Of a DNA stretch of 64,000 nucleotides, positions 11,490 to 21,546 are shown in pieces. Within the stretch, counting starts at the first letter, position 1; each line of letters opens with the position of its first letter. Below the pieces are notes generated by a model. It did no database searches and was not told the origin of the DNA. It was given only the letters and a program-made list of their open reading frames with translations. A program made the position numbers and the translations under genes. Location: positions 170,519,453 through 170,583,452 of the forward strand of contig CM062290.1 of NCBI GenBank assembly GCA_031216915.1. The letters run 5' to 3'. Origin of the DNA: Pictodentalium vernedei. Lineage: Eukaryota > Mollusca > Scaphopoda > Dentaliida > Dentaliidae.

Positions 11490-13143
11490 TTTTTTTAATT
11501 CATTTCTATTGCCCAAGTTTCTTAGTGTTGGATATAACTTGTTCCAATTTTTTGGAAAAGCGAAATTGGGTAACCGTCTAAAGCTTTAGTCCTAGTTCTG
11601 CTTTCACGAAGTAAGTCCGACTGCCTAGTGTTTGTTTGAGTGAAACTAGTCCTTATGTTAAAATAGTCATGTCATGATTCAGGTAGTGTACCATTCTTCC
11701 AATCAAATACGAAAAGACAAGTCTGAAGAGTAAAAATGCAGTAACCTTGAGTATTTTATCCTTTGCAAATAAGGGGTCCGTGGGAGAGTTGAATTTTTTA
11801 TTATTCGTAATCCGTATGGAGAGTTTTTGTATGTTCAGAGCCTCTTAGTCCCTCTGGGATTGCCCCATATATGAATGCCATACAGAAGATAAGAATGCAC
11901 AAGTGCGCAATAATGTGTTAGCATGGCCGCACGTGGTAGGATTTTCCTGGCTCTGTTTAGTGCGAAGTTTGCCCATCTGATTTTAGACGCAGAATTTTGA
12001 TATGTGGGTTTCGTAGGATAGCTTTTCGTCAATATTTATACCAAGGAATTTTAATGATTTTTCTTCTTCAAAGCTGCCGACTCTTTTTACCAGGTTTACT
12101 ATTTATTGAAATATTCAGTTCATTAACGAAATTTCGGTTATGGGATGATGGATAAATGAGGATATACTGTGTTTTGTCTGCATTTGATGCAAGTTGGTTT
12201 GCTGAACACCAAGCAAATATTTTCTCAAGTTCGTATGTGAAACGCATGTCATTAAAATTTTCGGGGGCGGGGCTATGCACTGTCGTATCATCGGCAAATA
12301 AAAGGATATTTAGCGAAGTACACGAACTTATGTCATTTATGTATAATCAAAATAAAATGGACCCAAGCACAGAGCCTTGTGGGACACCACACGTTTGATT
12401 GATTGATTTTATTCAGCAATATACATAATTACATACATATGTTTACAAAAAACAAAGTAACACAAGAATGTCAAACAAGTCACAAAGATCATTACACAGT
12501 ATATAAGAGTATGTTGCTAGGGGAAGTCCTAACCATATTGGCTGTCTTCCTGATTTCCCCTTGTTATTGTTGCGAAGTCTGATTTATGTTCGATGTATTT
12601 GACATCTTGATTTTTACCTGTTAAATAGCATCTAAACCAACTATTCAAATCCCCCTAAAACCATATCTATCCAATTTAGTTAATAAAGTGTCATGATTTA
12701 TCGTGTCAAACGCTTTTGAACGACCAAGGAATGTGGCTATCGCTGCATGTTTGGCCTCATTGTTGTTTAGCCTTACGGCTTTCAGAAGTTGCATTACTGG
12801 GTGTATAGTGGAATGACCTTTCCTGAATCTATACTGGTGTTAATGTAAGATATCAGACTCTTCCAAATATTTTGCAATTCTGTTCGACATGAGCTTTTCT
12901 AACACTTAAGAGAAGATCGGTAATAAGCTGATGGGCCAAAAGTTATTGAAACTATGTTCGTCTCCCGCCTTGAATATTGGATTCACCTTGGCAGTTTTCA
13001 TTTGTCAGGAACTATTCCCTGGGGAAAAGAGCAATTAATAACATGGGACAAAGGTCCTGCGATAATGTTGAAGGAGGTGCTTGAGGAGGTGGGTGGTAAT
13101 TCCATAACAATCCTCGTCTTCTTTTCAAGAACCGTGTGTACAG
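11490..13143 (-). pseudogene. Non-LTR (LINE) reverse transcriptase relic
   Basis: Translating the minus strand gives, in order, the pre-domain GIVPDKW, VNPIFKAGD and FNNFWPISLLP near 12990-12910, then SKAFDTINHD and RYGFRG near 12760-12650. After an insertion come CGVPQGSVLGS (12390-12360), YINDISS and the catalytic LLFADDTT (about 12306-12283). W..ANQL..NADKTQ follows, and the thumb-like LVHSYLLYGIHIWG lies near 11870. This is the polymerase of an autonomous LINE, probably of the Jockey/CR1/L2 group. It is dead. In motif A the expected catalytic Asp before SKAFD reads Gly (FLGRSKAFD), the Arg of the NNFRPIS block is Trp, and there are several in-frame stops: TAA after LLPIFS, TAA before HQYRFR, and TGA after GSILF. 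A ~180-bp insertion interrupts it at 12393-12575. The endonuclease end lies beyond a foreign array at 14867-15205. Confidence 0.85.
12393..12575 (-). mobile_element. LINE 3' tail inserted in the LINE relic
   Basis: On the minus strand this segment ends GCTGAATAAAATCAATCAAT, a polyadenylation-like signal with a short AATC repeat, exactly between the fingers (KSDFAT) and CGVPQG parts of the reverse transcriptase. It is therefore the severely 5'-truncated 3' end of a second LINE, or a SINE using that tail. It carries AAATCAGGAAGACAGCC AATATGG, related to the 3' region of the host LINE. The upstream limit is uncertain by about 20 bp. Confidence 0.65.
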
Positions 13144-13348
13144 TGACTTGATATTTGCTATGGAGCTTCCATATGGAGGTGTAGAATCAAGTTTGTTCAA
13201 ACGAAGTTCATGAAGTAATATTTGGCTTTGTAATAGGAGGGATAAGATTTTTGGCCCCGCCCAAAATTTCTATTTTCTGAACTGATGGTCCGGTATGAAC
13301 CAAATTTGGTTTGTGTTATTATATGGTCATAAGTACTTGACCCATGCA

Positions 13349-13380
<32 letters not shown>

Positions 13381-14866
13381 AAAATTTCCGCATCCCCATG
13401 GGAACCCTGGAGCTAAAAATAGAAATATTTTCAAACGCCCATATTTCCCAAGCCACACGGAACAGAGAGCTGTTATTTGGTATGAAGTATCCTAAGGACC
13501 AGTAGAATTGAATGGTAAAAACAAATTGCCATCGGTCATGTCAGGGTGTTCTGTAATGGGCATCGAAGAAATGCTGAGCTAAAAAATCTTTTCTCCAGAA
13601 CTAATCATCAGAATCTTTTGATATTTGGTGTGCAGCATTCATAGGGGGTCAGATAAAAGTTTGTTGAAATAAAGCACATTGGTTCATATTTGGGCTCTCT
13701 ACAGGAGCCGAAGTTTTAACATAGGGTAATATGGGGAATATTCTTTAAACATCTTCTTCTTCAGAACCACCAGTCAGAATCTTTTTAATGTTTGGTATAC
13801 ATCATTGTTATGATGGTCACATTCAAGATTGTTCAAACCAAGTCCCTAGGTTAATATTTGGGCTTCCTACGGAAGCCCAAATTTTTATCTTCGTTCAATA
13901 TGGAGGTTAATTTAAAAAAATCTTCTTCAGATCCACCAGTCAGAATGCTTTGATATTTGGTATGCAACATCTCTAAGGGGGGTCAGATTCAATAAGTTTG
14001 TTCAAATCAGATCCCTAGGTATATATTTGGGCTCACTATGGTAGCCCAAATGTTTACTTAGTGCAATATGAGGAAATTTCTTTAAAAATCTCTTCTTCAT
14101 ATCCACCCGTCGGAATGCTTTCATATTTGGTATACCACATCTCTAGGGGGGGGGGGGGGGAGTCAGATTCCAGGTTGTTCAATTCGAGTGCCTAGGTTAA
14201 TATTTGGGCTCCATATGGGAACATGAAATTTAACTTAGTACAATATGAGGGAATTTCTTCAAAAATCTTCAGATCCACTCGTCAGAATGCTTTCACATTT
14301 AGTATACAACATCTCTAGGAGGGGGGGGGGGGGGGTCAGATTCAAGTTTGTTTAAATCGGATCCATAGGTTAATATTTGGGCTCGCTATGGTAGCCCAAA
14401 TTTGAACTTAGTGCAATTCGAAGAAATTTCTTTACAATTTCTCTTCTTCAGATCCAACAGTCAGAATGCTTTCATATTCGGTACACAACATCTCTAGGGA
14501 AGTCAGATTCAACTGTGTTTAAATCAAGAGCCTGGGTTAATATTTTGGCTCTCTACGGGAGCCGGAATTGGCCATTTTGCTGAAGAATTAAAATTTTGTA
14601 TTCAGTACCCTCTAGAGGTGTGTAACTAAGATTAATCCACATAGGTTGTATCAAGGGGCTTCATAGGGGAGCTCTACATTTTACATCATGATCAACTGAA
14701 GAAAAGGTATGATGCCCAGATTATTTTTGTCACTCCTGAGGGACTCAAGGATTGACAGTGTAGACTATGGAGATGGCTTACTTATGTGGGCTCATTCTTG
14801 GACTCTGTTTAAATTGTGTTCTGTTCAAGATGAACGCTTCGGGCCCCGTGGGGCTTCTTGTTTTAT
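13144..14866 (+). mobile_element. Array element of ~165-bp units interrupting the LINE
   Basis: Units of the family at 694-3198 recur near 13620, 13790, 13950, 14120, 14290 and 14470 (AGAATCTTTTGATATTTGGT, CCAAGTCCCTAGG, GGGCTC, AAATCTTCTTC). It closes with CGCTTCGGGCCCCGTGGGGC and TTCTTGTTTTAT at 14865. The first part holds the module CCCCATGGGAACCCTGGAGC/TAAAAATAGAAAT (13394-13430), found also near 23440, 26720, 52080 and 42600. Endonuclease and polymerase parts of a LINE lie on its two sides on the same strand, so it most likely inserted into that LINE or replaced part of it. Also inside are an A-rich tract (13347-13384) and G runs at about 14146-14160 and 14323-14336. Confidence 0.75.
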
Positions 14867-15205
14867 GAGCGGTTGGTAGCCTTGTAAAGTATAAGAGTAT
14901 TTTGGTGGGATTTGGAATAACTTGGTTAAACCTATAACGGCAAAAGCATTGTTTGAGCTTTGTATTCAGATATCAACTCACTGAAAGGTTCCCAACGGGC
15001 CTTGAGACTCTGACAGTTGAGCTGAAAAAATGAGAATTTATTTTGGGTGTAGCTCATTAGTTTGGTAATATTTACAATCATTTTTGAAAATATTCAATTG
15101 GGCTTCATCTGTACTGGGGGAATCAGAGTATTTATCATTATAGATGTGTCTAAAGTTGTATTCCAAGTTATTCTGGACCTCGTCGATCGAAATGTTACCC
15201 GCCAT
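14867..15205 (-). pseudogene. LINE endonuclease amino-terminal fragment
   Basis: On the minus strand an ATG at 15205 starts MAGNISIDEVQNNLEYNF. Near 15040-14960 the text FQLNCQSLKARWE-FSELISEY appears, and after a frame change VIGLTK and YSYTLQGYQPL. This is the opening of an apurinic-type endonuclease, whose usual form is HLNCQSL followed by GLTETWL. There is a TAA stop after ELHPK and at least one frame change, and the Glu of the TET motif reads Lys. The fragment stops sharply at the array element at 14866. It fits, in strand and order, the polymerase relic at 11490-13143. Roughly 350 residues between the two are missing, so two independent fragments remain possible. Confidence 0.6.
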
Positions 15206-16073
15206 ACTTGAAGATCAAGCCACTAAATCGGAGAGTTCCTAAGAAACTCAAACGGCCAGGAAATTCGGATGTGATAATTTCAGGTGTGAAGAAATATTTG
15301 GATAAGTATTTTCTCGGCTGGGGGGCCGCCAACGGCGGTGGTGAATAAGAGCTTTCTTGGTATTATTCAAATTCAAGTACGGTGCTGGAAATGTCAAATA
15401 CAGGCGTGAAGAACAGAGAACTATTAAAAATATAAACAATAATATATATACACCTTTCATTGCAAATAACTTTCCTTCCTGACTTGATAAAGAGGAGCTT
15501 TAGTATATCAAGTTGAGACTGAGATTCGCTGAAACAAATTGTTAATATTTATTGAAAGGGATGTATATTGGGGAATCGTGGGTGTTCTATAGGCGTTGAG
15601 GAGGATTTGCGATATGCCTATAAGTAAACAGACCTCTATATGCATGCTTAGGTCTCTGGTGGGCCAATTTAGAGTTGCACTTCTGCACCGGAAAGCGGCA
15701 TTACTCAGCTAGCTTTCCATGGAGTGACGCACATCAAGTTTCCGCTGGAAGCAGACCAGTACACTTGTATCTGGAAGTGACACTTTCCAAGTGTTGAATG
15801 CCAGAGATCATACAGAGAGTAGTCTTTTGCTTACCATTCCGTCAATTTGTATCTGGAGAGAATTGAATGAAGCGACTTCTATCCAGACAGTGGATAAAGG
15901 TTCATCACCAAGCGGAGCCCCTGTCTTCAGCGGTGCCACTTAGTGATGAACATTCCTTCTCTGCCGGGAGTTGGAAGGGAGCACTTTCGCCAGTTTCGCA
16001 TCGCAGTTAGCAATGCAAAATACCTGTACAGCTAACCAAATCCCCATATTGAATAGAAAAATAGCGATGCGCT
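15206..16073. other. Unannotated stretch, possibly LINE 5' region
   Basis: The minus strand upstream of the endonuclease start could be LINE leader or ORF1 sequence, but I recognise no zinc-knuckle or RNA-binding motif. The 70-codon frame at 15248-15460 is hydrophobic at its start and otherwise uninformative. From 15600 to 16073 I see nothing to name. Confidence 0.4.
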
Positions 16074-16181
16074 TTAACCCTTTACCCAACACAGCTTTTT
16101 GAAAAAATAAAATAAACGTAATAAAGTGTAACGTGTCATGTTCTTAGGCCGGAAAGACGACCTCTCGGTTTCAAAGGGTTA
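16074..16181. repeat. Possible remnant of the TTAA MITE
   Basis: TTAACCCTTTACCCAACACA starts at 16074, matching the MITE end exactly, and TTTCAAAGGGTTAC lies at 16170-16182. The roughly 60 bp between carry no GAACGAGCTC palindrome, so this is at best a deleted copy, or one end with unrelated sequence. Confidence 0.4.
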
Positions 16182-16721
16182 CGGCATGAGAGTAGATAGC
16201 TGTGTCTGAATCCGAATGTGTCATCACAGTCGAAGAATGTTCTGCAGCACGATAACTGACAATAATTTTTGTTTCTCTTGTTTCTCATGCAGTGATTTTA
16301 CAACGAAGAAGTCTGGTGTCATAAAATCAATAATAACAATTTAAACTAAATCGCGTTGCGTAAACTCAAGTCACCGGTGATAGGAACTCTCAAATAAATG
16401 TTCAGCAAGATCCAGGATATGTTATTGATTGTTCAAACGATTTTCAGTGCTGTGACGTCAGTGGGGACATAGGGACAGGGTGAGAGTGGCCCAGAGAACA
16501 TGTTCCCCCAACTTTTTTTTTCTATAAATAGCAGGGAGAGAGATGCAGAGATTAGATCAACGTTATCTTCACTAACCCGTCGTTTCAGTCTAACTGCGAA
16601 TTGGCAGGGAAGAGATGCACAGACCGTTTCCTCTAAAGAGATATCACTGAAGATTCCATCGTTTGATTTATCTCTTCAACGGTCTTTATAATCGCGATTT
16701 TTGGCGCCAATTTTAACAAAA
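16182..16721. other. Unannotated stretch
   Basis: No element is recognised. The 63-codon frame at 16500-16691 contains two imperfect direct repeats (GCAGGGAGAGAGATGCA and GGCAGGGAAGAGATGCACAG), which argues for non-coding origin. Confidence 0.4.
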
Positions 16722-16896
16722 CTTCCCTGTGGAACCCCAAGAAGCGATGCTGTTCCCGTTTACTATGGTAAACGATGCTCAGTTTTATTGGTAAAATAGA
16801 ATAAACGATTGGCTGGACTTAGTTTTATATCTATTTTCCAGTCACGATTGGTCAATGCTCAGAAAGAGTTGACATCAAACACCAATAAATAAATGA
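16722..16896 (+). mobile_element. SINE-like element with unrecognised head, copy 1
   Basis: The head CCCTGTGGAACCCCAAGAAG, then GTTTACTATGGTAAACGATG, CAGTTTTATTGGTAAAATAG and the tail CATCAAACACCAATAAATAA match the copies at 25354, 25654 and 42390. The middle is diverged. Flanks share only AACAAA, so the target duplication is not secure. See 25354-25572 for the family description. Confidence 0.6.
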
Positions 16897-17060
16897 ACAA
16901 ATATTCAACACATTTCCTCATCGGCCCGAAACAGCGGGAATATGTTGAATATGGAGCCGAAAATGAACATTTTTTTTCAATGTGGAGGCGCGATGGCACC
17001 AAACATAGCTTTCTGTATTGTAATTATACCATACCACCAATGTAGATGGTTTACACTGGT

Positions 17061-17517
17061 TACACGCTAAAAACTAAAGTGTTAAAAACTTCACTTGAAG
17101 TGCTGTATTTAACACTAAGTGCTGAACTAGCACTTTGTTCAAGTGTAGATACCCCAGAACTTGACAGGTGTTACAATAATACCCACTTGACAAGTGTAAT
17201 GTCGCGACACTTAAAAGGAAACAACGCAGAAGACGCGGATCAGGCTCGAACTCTCGAGCCTGATCCGCGTCATCTGCGTTGTGTCTTTTAATTATGTACC
17301 CACCAAGCGCAAATCAAATTATGGACGATTCTGGAAGAACCACCAATGCTAGACACATGGGAAGAGCCATCCATTCAAGTTTCAGATGTCTGACGATTGT
17401 AATGTCTAAGTGCTTAAAAACATTGCACTTTGAGTGTTAAAATCAAACCCTAAGAGTTAGAATGGGTTTAACACCTTGAAAGTGTCAGTTTTAACACTTT
17501 GGTTTTTAGTGTGTGTA
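17061..17517. mobile_element. 457-bp inverted-repeat element
   Basis: Left end TACACGCTAAAAACTAAAGT, continuing GTTAAAAACTTCACTT, pairs with the right end, whose reverse complement reads TACACACACTAAAAACCAAA then GTGTTAAAACTGACACTT. It is therefore a non-autonomous DNA transposon with inverted repeats of about 40 bp, ending in TA on both sides. Internally GTGTTA/TAACAC motifs recur. A second, much stronger palindrome sits in the centre (17211-17291). I cannot assign a superfamily; TA ends would suit Tc1/mariner. Confidence 0.7.
17211..17291. mobile_element. 81-bp TTAA-bounded near-perfect palindrome
   Basis: The arms TTAAAAGGAAACAACGCAGA plus AGACGCGGATCAGGCTCGA face the same text inverted across the loop ACTC. 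Only the bases at GGAA/GACA and AGA/ATGA differ. Both ends are TTAA. Because it lies inside the 17061-17517 element and its GC-rich text differs from its surroundings, I read it as a nested insertion or a cruciform core of that element. Confidence 0.65.
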
Positions 17518-17890
17518 TTAGGGTGCGGGTGTAGTTAATTGACCGTGGCGCACCCCCCCCCCCCCCCCCCCCCCCCCCCCCACCATTCGAAGTGCTTCCT
17601 GCTGTCTTGTTCATCATGTTCCTTTTAGAAGAATCCAAAGGCATCTATTTCTATGATTTCTACTTCTAACAAATATTTACCAGCAGTTGTGGATGGAGGA
17701 TGTCACCAAGTCTGTATATATATGTGTGTCTGGGCGATTAGTTCAGATCTCCGTGAGGAATGGTGGTGGTGGTGGAGGGGGGACCTCTTGTTCGAGCTCC
17801 ATTCATCAGCTCGTTTGAAAAGACTTCTGCCCATTAATCCAAAAACAAACGCACATTTAAATTCAGTCGTTGATTTTTTTTTTGATTTTT
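17518..17890. other. Unannotated stretch with 29-base C run
   Basis: Besides the C homopolymer at 17553-17581 and a short TGG repeat near 17761-17775, I see nothing. The 80- to 85-codon frames on both strands are low complexity. Confidence 0.5.
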
Positions 17891-18136
17891 TTAACCATTT
17901 CCCAACGTAACAGCCAAAACCGCCAGCGCTATTCACAAAAATCAATTAATTTTCATTATTTTTTAATTTTTGTTTCAAAAACATAGGTTATGCCCCCTCT
18001 TTGGAACGAGCTCGTAGAGCTCGTTCCAATGAGGGGTCATAACTTATGTTTTTGAGAAAAAAATGAAAAAAAAATTAGTTATTCAAGAATTTTGTTTGCA
18101 AGTGCCGTCTGCTTTTCATGTAAGGTAAAGGGTTAA
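17891..18136. mobile_element. TTAA-bounded palindromic MITE, subtype B, inverted
   Basis: Left end TTAACCATTTCCCAACGTAA with CAAAACCGCCAGCGCTATT; right end GTGCCGTCTGCTTTTCATG and TAAGGTAAAGGGTTAA. The order is reversed relative to 57398-57648. The central arms CTTTGGAACGAGCTC and GAGCTCGTTCCAATGAGG pair except at the position that varies between copies. Confidence 0.85.
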
Positions 18137-18142
18137 ATGTAG

Positions 18143-18250
18143 TTTCCACGTGGGAATCCATGGAAGTGGGGCAGTGTTTGCTCAATGCAGTAAACAAATT
18201 TTGTTTCAGTTGTAAAATATGATCCAGAAACCAATACACGAAGTGGAAAA
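18143..18250 (+). mobile_element. SINE-like element with unrecognised head, partial copy
   Basis: CCACGTGGGAATCCATGGAA, GGCAGTGTTTGCTCAATGCA, GTAAACAAATTTTGTTTCAG and TGTAAAATATGATCCAG follow the head of the 42390-42634 copy base for base, with scattered changes. The shared AAACACCAATAAATA tail is absent, so it is 3'-truncated or diverged. Confidence 0.5.
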
Positions 18251-18829
18251 TCTCTAGAATGTAGCATACAGCACGTGACAAGCGATTGTACCTCGATCGG
18301 GCAATGCCGCGGGGAAAATTCGAAGCTTTGCGCGGGTATTTTGGCATATTCCTGTGACAACGCTGGCGAAAATGACACCGCGTCATCGCACATCTTAGAG
18401 GAAAACATACTAGCTTAGTTGTGGGGGGGGGGGGGGGGGGTAAAACATGTCATCGGACAGCGTCCCGGGGGCCAACAATGAGATGTTTGGCGAGATTCTG
18501 AGGGGTAAATATTCCCCGCCCCGTTAAGGCGTTTCTTCGCCTCTCGTGGCAGAGGATCCATTAACCCTCATGTTTGGGTGAAATTATTTGTTGCATCCTT
18601 CCACCCCAACCACCACCACCCCAAACATGCACATCTTGTTTAAAAATTTACAATGGATGTTTTATTTTTAATATTTGATTATTTATTCCTGGTGAGAAGT
18701 AGGGAAACCTTGTGCAGACATGTATACGAAGGCTTACATCTTTCTCTACAATTCCTCCCCTCCCCTCATTTCGACTCGTCTGAAATAAGTAAAAAAAAAA
18801 AAAATAAGTAAAAATAATAAATAGAGGAT
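18251..18829. other. Unannotated stretch
   Basis: Contains an 18-base G run at 18423-18440 and an A-rich tract near 18790-18805. No gene or element is seen. Confidence 0.5.
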
Positions 18830-18983
18830 ATTCACGAAAATTTGATGAATACCGAAAATATCTCGTGAGTGGCTACAAAGAAATATGAGGATCTTCACGA
18901 GCGACGCAGTCGCGAGTGAAGATCCTCATATTTCTTGTAGCCACGAACGAGATATTTTCGGTATTCATCAAATTTTCGTGAAT
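18830..18983. mobile_element. 154-bp near-perfect palindrome (hairpin MITE)
   Basis: The left arm starts ATTCACGAAAATTTGATGAA and runs through TACCGAAAATATCTCGT and GGCTACAAAGAAATATGAGG to ATCTTCACGAGCGAC. The right arm is its inverse across the loop GCAGTC. Only two small differences are visible (GAGTGG/TTCGTGG and one extra A). AT-rich flanks hide any target duplication. Near identity of the arms suggests recent origin or arm-to-arm conversion. Confidence 0.85.
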
Positions 18984-19876
18984 TTTCTTTTTATTTAATG
19001 CTCTACGACTACAAACTCTCCAATTTGTGGCCTTTATTTGCCATTAAGGCGCAAAATTTATGTGCCGAACCGGCGTCCATACAAAAATTACAACAACCAA
19101 ACTCCAACCATTGGAATGTGTGAATATCCGCACAAAAAGTAGTCCCGTCTTATTTCTCCCCTAACTTTACGATTTACCAAGGCTGGCGAATTGAAATAAT
19201 CGCAATGTGTTTCGAAGAAATAGAACAATAACAAAAAACACCACTTTCTTATTTTCAATAACAAGACACGTCATTTTATTTTTTTTGAATTCAATGCACT
19301 GAAGACGTGTGAAGTTGAACTGAAGAAATTTGAAAGTGATTTCGGCTTTTCGCTGGAAGGTGAATGAGAAAGTCAAACTTTGAAACCGCTGATTTAATGA
19401 ATTGATTTAGTCACTGTCACTATCAATTATTCGAATTCGTTTTGTATTTGGGACTCTGGAATTCATTACTGATGTGCTGACTCTGTGATGATTGCATGTA
19501 AATGTTNNNNNNNNNNNNNNNNNNNNNNNNNNNNNNNNNNNNNNNNNNNNNNNNNNNNNNNNNNNNNNNNNNNNNNNNNNNNNNNNNNNNNNNNNNNNNN
19601 NNNNNNTAGCGGTTCCAAAGTACCAGAGGCTCAAGCAAGCCTAAAACGCTCACCTGGCTCAAGTTGCCAAAAAGGATAAGTATATCATTAAGTGATCAGC
19701 AGCAAGAGCAATGTTTTGATTTGCTTTGACACAACCAGCTGATGCTAAGAAAGCTTCTGAGCAAGCTCTGTTTTGTGAAGTATTAAAAATAATCCAACAA
19801 AATTTTTTCCTTTTGTTTTCCAATGGTAACTAAGGTTCTCTCTACCCCGCCCCCCCCCCCCCTCCCCCCAAAAAAA
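18984..19876. other. Unannotated stretch with assembly gap
   Basis: A run of exactly 100 N lies at 19507-19606, a conventional placeholder for a gap of unknown size, so sequence on its two sides may not be adjacent. No gene is visible in the flanks; the poly-X frames across it are meaningless. A C run lies at about 19849-19862. Confidence 0.8.
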
Positions 19877-21546
19877 AATGAAAGTGTCAATGACACTGTA
19901 GCTCAACTTGTCAAGACATGTACATGTATAGTATGTGACACAGCAATGACAAACATCTAGGTAATGTAACAAATATATAGGTAAAGCATTCTAAAGGTTG
20001 GAGTGACAGTTAGATGCTAAACTAGAAAAGAAATCTGAGTCCCAGAGAGGGTCTGACTGAACCCCAAAATATTTGTTCTCATAGCACTGTGATAACAAAG
20101 GCACCCCAAAACACTCGTTCTTGTCCCAAGATGATAACAAAGGTACCCAAGAAGTTTTGTGAAGATCGGTTTCATAAATAGACTCTAGCCCGAGCTGTAT
20201 TGACATGTGGACTTACATGTACTGCGTATAAGTAGCACTGACATAAATCAAAGTTCATCTAATTTGCATAATTTCTGCACTAGAAAAAAAAACCTGTATT
20301 ATATGTGATGTATTCCATGTTACTAAACATTCATACAAAAAATTTATTCAAATCAGAACTTTCATGCAGAAGTTCTGTACAAATAAACAGCTGTGCAATG
20401 AGCGCATGATACGCCCGTTATTAATTACAAGAGGGGAAGCACGCAATATGAGCATACATGTGTACTAAGCATTTTCAAGTTATTGTTCAACATGTGGAAA
20501 ATTGCTTATATTTTGATGAATAAAGTCCCATAACTCTGGAATGACATATCGGACAGCAACACAAATTGAAAGTGGGAATCCTTCCATCAACATATACTTG
20601 CAACCAAAAAATCATGAAAATTGCTCGAAGCGTTTTCGAGTTAACATACAACGTGTGGATGGACGGACGGACAGCAATATACCATAATACAACCGTTTTT
20701 TCCAAACGGGCATATAAAAACTGATTGCACTAACTAAAGTAGAAAATGGCTGCTGGTGGCCTCTAGCCCGAGCCGTATTGGCATTTGCAGTTACAGTGCT
20801 GAAAGTAACACTAAATAGATCAAAGTTAGTCTAATTGGCATAATTTATGCACGAGAAAAAAACCTGTATTATATGTGATGTATCCCATGGTACTAAACAT
20901 TCACACAAAACATTATTCAAATCAGCGCTTTCATATGGAAGTTCTGCACAAAAATCTGATTGCACCTAATTTTGTACAAAATGGGCTGCCAGCAGCCATC
21001 TTCAATATTCTTGAATTTCAGACCAGACAAAAAACCACTCGTTCTCGTCCCACGGTGATAACAAAGGTACCCAAGAAGTTTTGTAAAGATCGGTTCATAA
21101 ATACGGCCTCTAGCTCGAGCCGTATTGGCATTTGCACTTACAGTGCTGAAAGTAACACTAAATAAATCAAAGTTAGTCTAATTTGCATAATTTCGCATGA
21201 GAAAAAAACCTGTATTATATGTGATGTATCCCATGGTACTAAACATTCACACAAAAAAAAAAATTATTCAAATCAGAGCTTTCATATGGAAGTTCTGTGC
21301 AAAAATGTGATTGTACCTAATTTTTGTACAAAATGGCTGCCAGTGGCCGTCTTGAATTTCGGACCGGACCCAAAAACACTTGTTCTCCTCCCACGGTGAT
21401 AACAAAAGCACCCAAGAAGTTTCGTAAAGATCGGTTCATAAATACGGCCTCTAGCCAGAGCCGTGTTGACGCCGCAACGGGCGGGCAGATGGACGATGGG
21501 CCATGACAATACCTCACATTTAGCTTCGCCAAAGTTGAGCTAAAAA
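19877..21546 (-). mobile_element. Hairpin-ended element, core type b, with nested insertion
   Basis: In plus-strand text it starts AATGAAAGTGTCAATGACAC then TGTAGCTCAACTTGTC and ends GCTTCGCCAAAGTTGAGCTA/AAAA, so it lies in the minus orientation. The core has repeated blocks of GGTGATAACAAAGGTACCCA, AGAAGTTTCGTAAAGATCGG, TTCATAAATACGGCCTCTAG, AAAATGGCTGCCAG and ATCTTGAATTTCGGACCG, in alternating units of about 180 and 190 bp. The GGACGGACGG motif next to its 5' end has decayed to GCGGGCAGATGGACGATGG. A different element sits inside at 20384-20720. Confidence 0.8.
20384..20720 (-). mobile_element. Nested element of the TTTTTATGCCC type
   Basis: On the minus strand it opens TTTTTATATGCCCGTTTGGA, A-rich loop, ACGGTTGTATTATGG, GTCCGTCCGTCCATCCACAC and closes with ACGGGCGTATCATGCGCTCA. 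It interrupts the type-b core: the text on both sides joins as TTCTGTACAAA | AACTGATTGCAC, which is continuous in sister copies (for example 27730-27750). It is therefore younger than its host element. It is related in plan to 10259-10655. Confidence 0.8.

Noticed and set aside
13295-13495. Poly-lysine-containing frame
   Set aside because: Caused by an A-rich tract at 13347-13384.
19407-19679. Frames running across the N gap
   Set aside because: They consist mainly of undefined residues.
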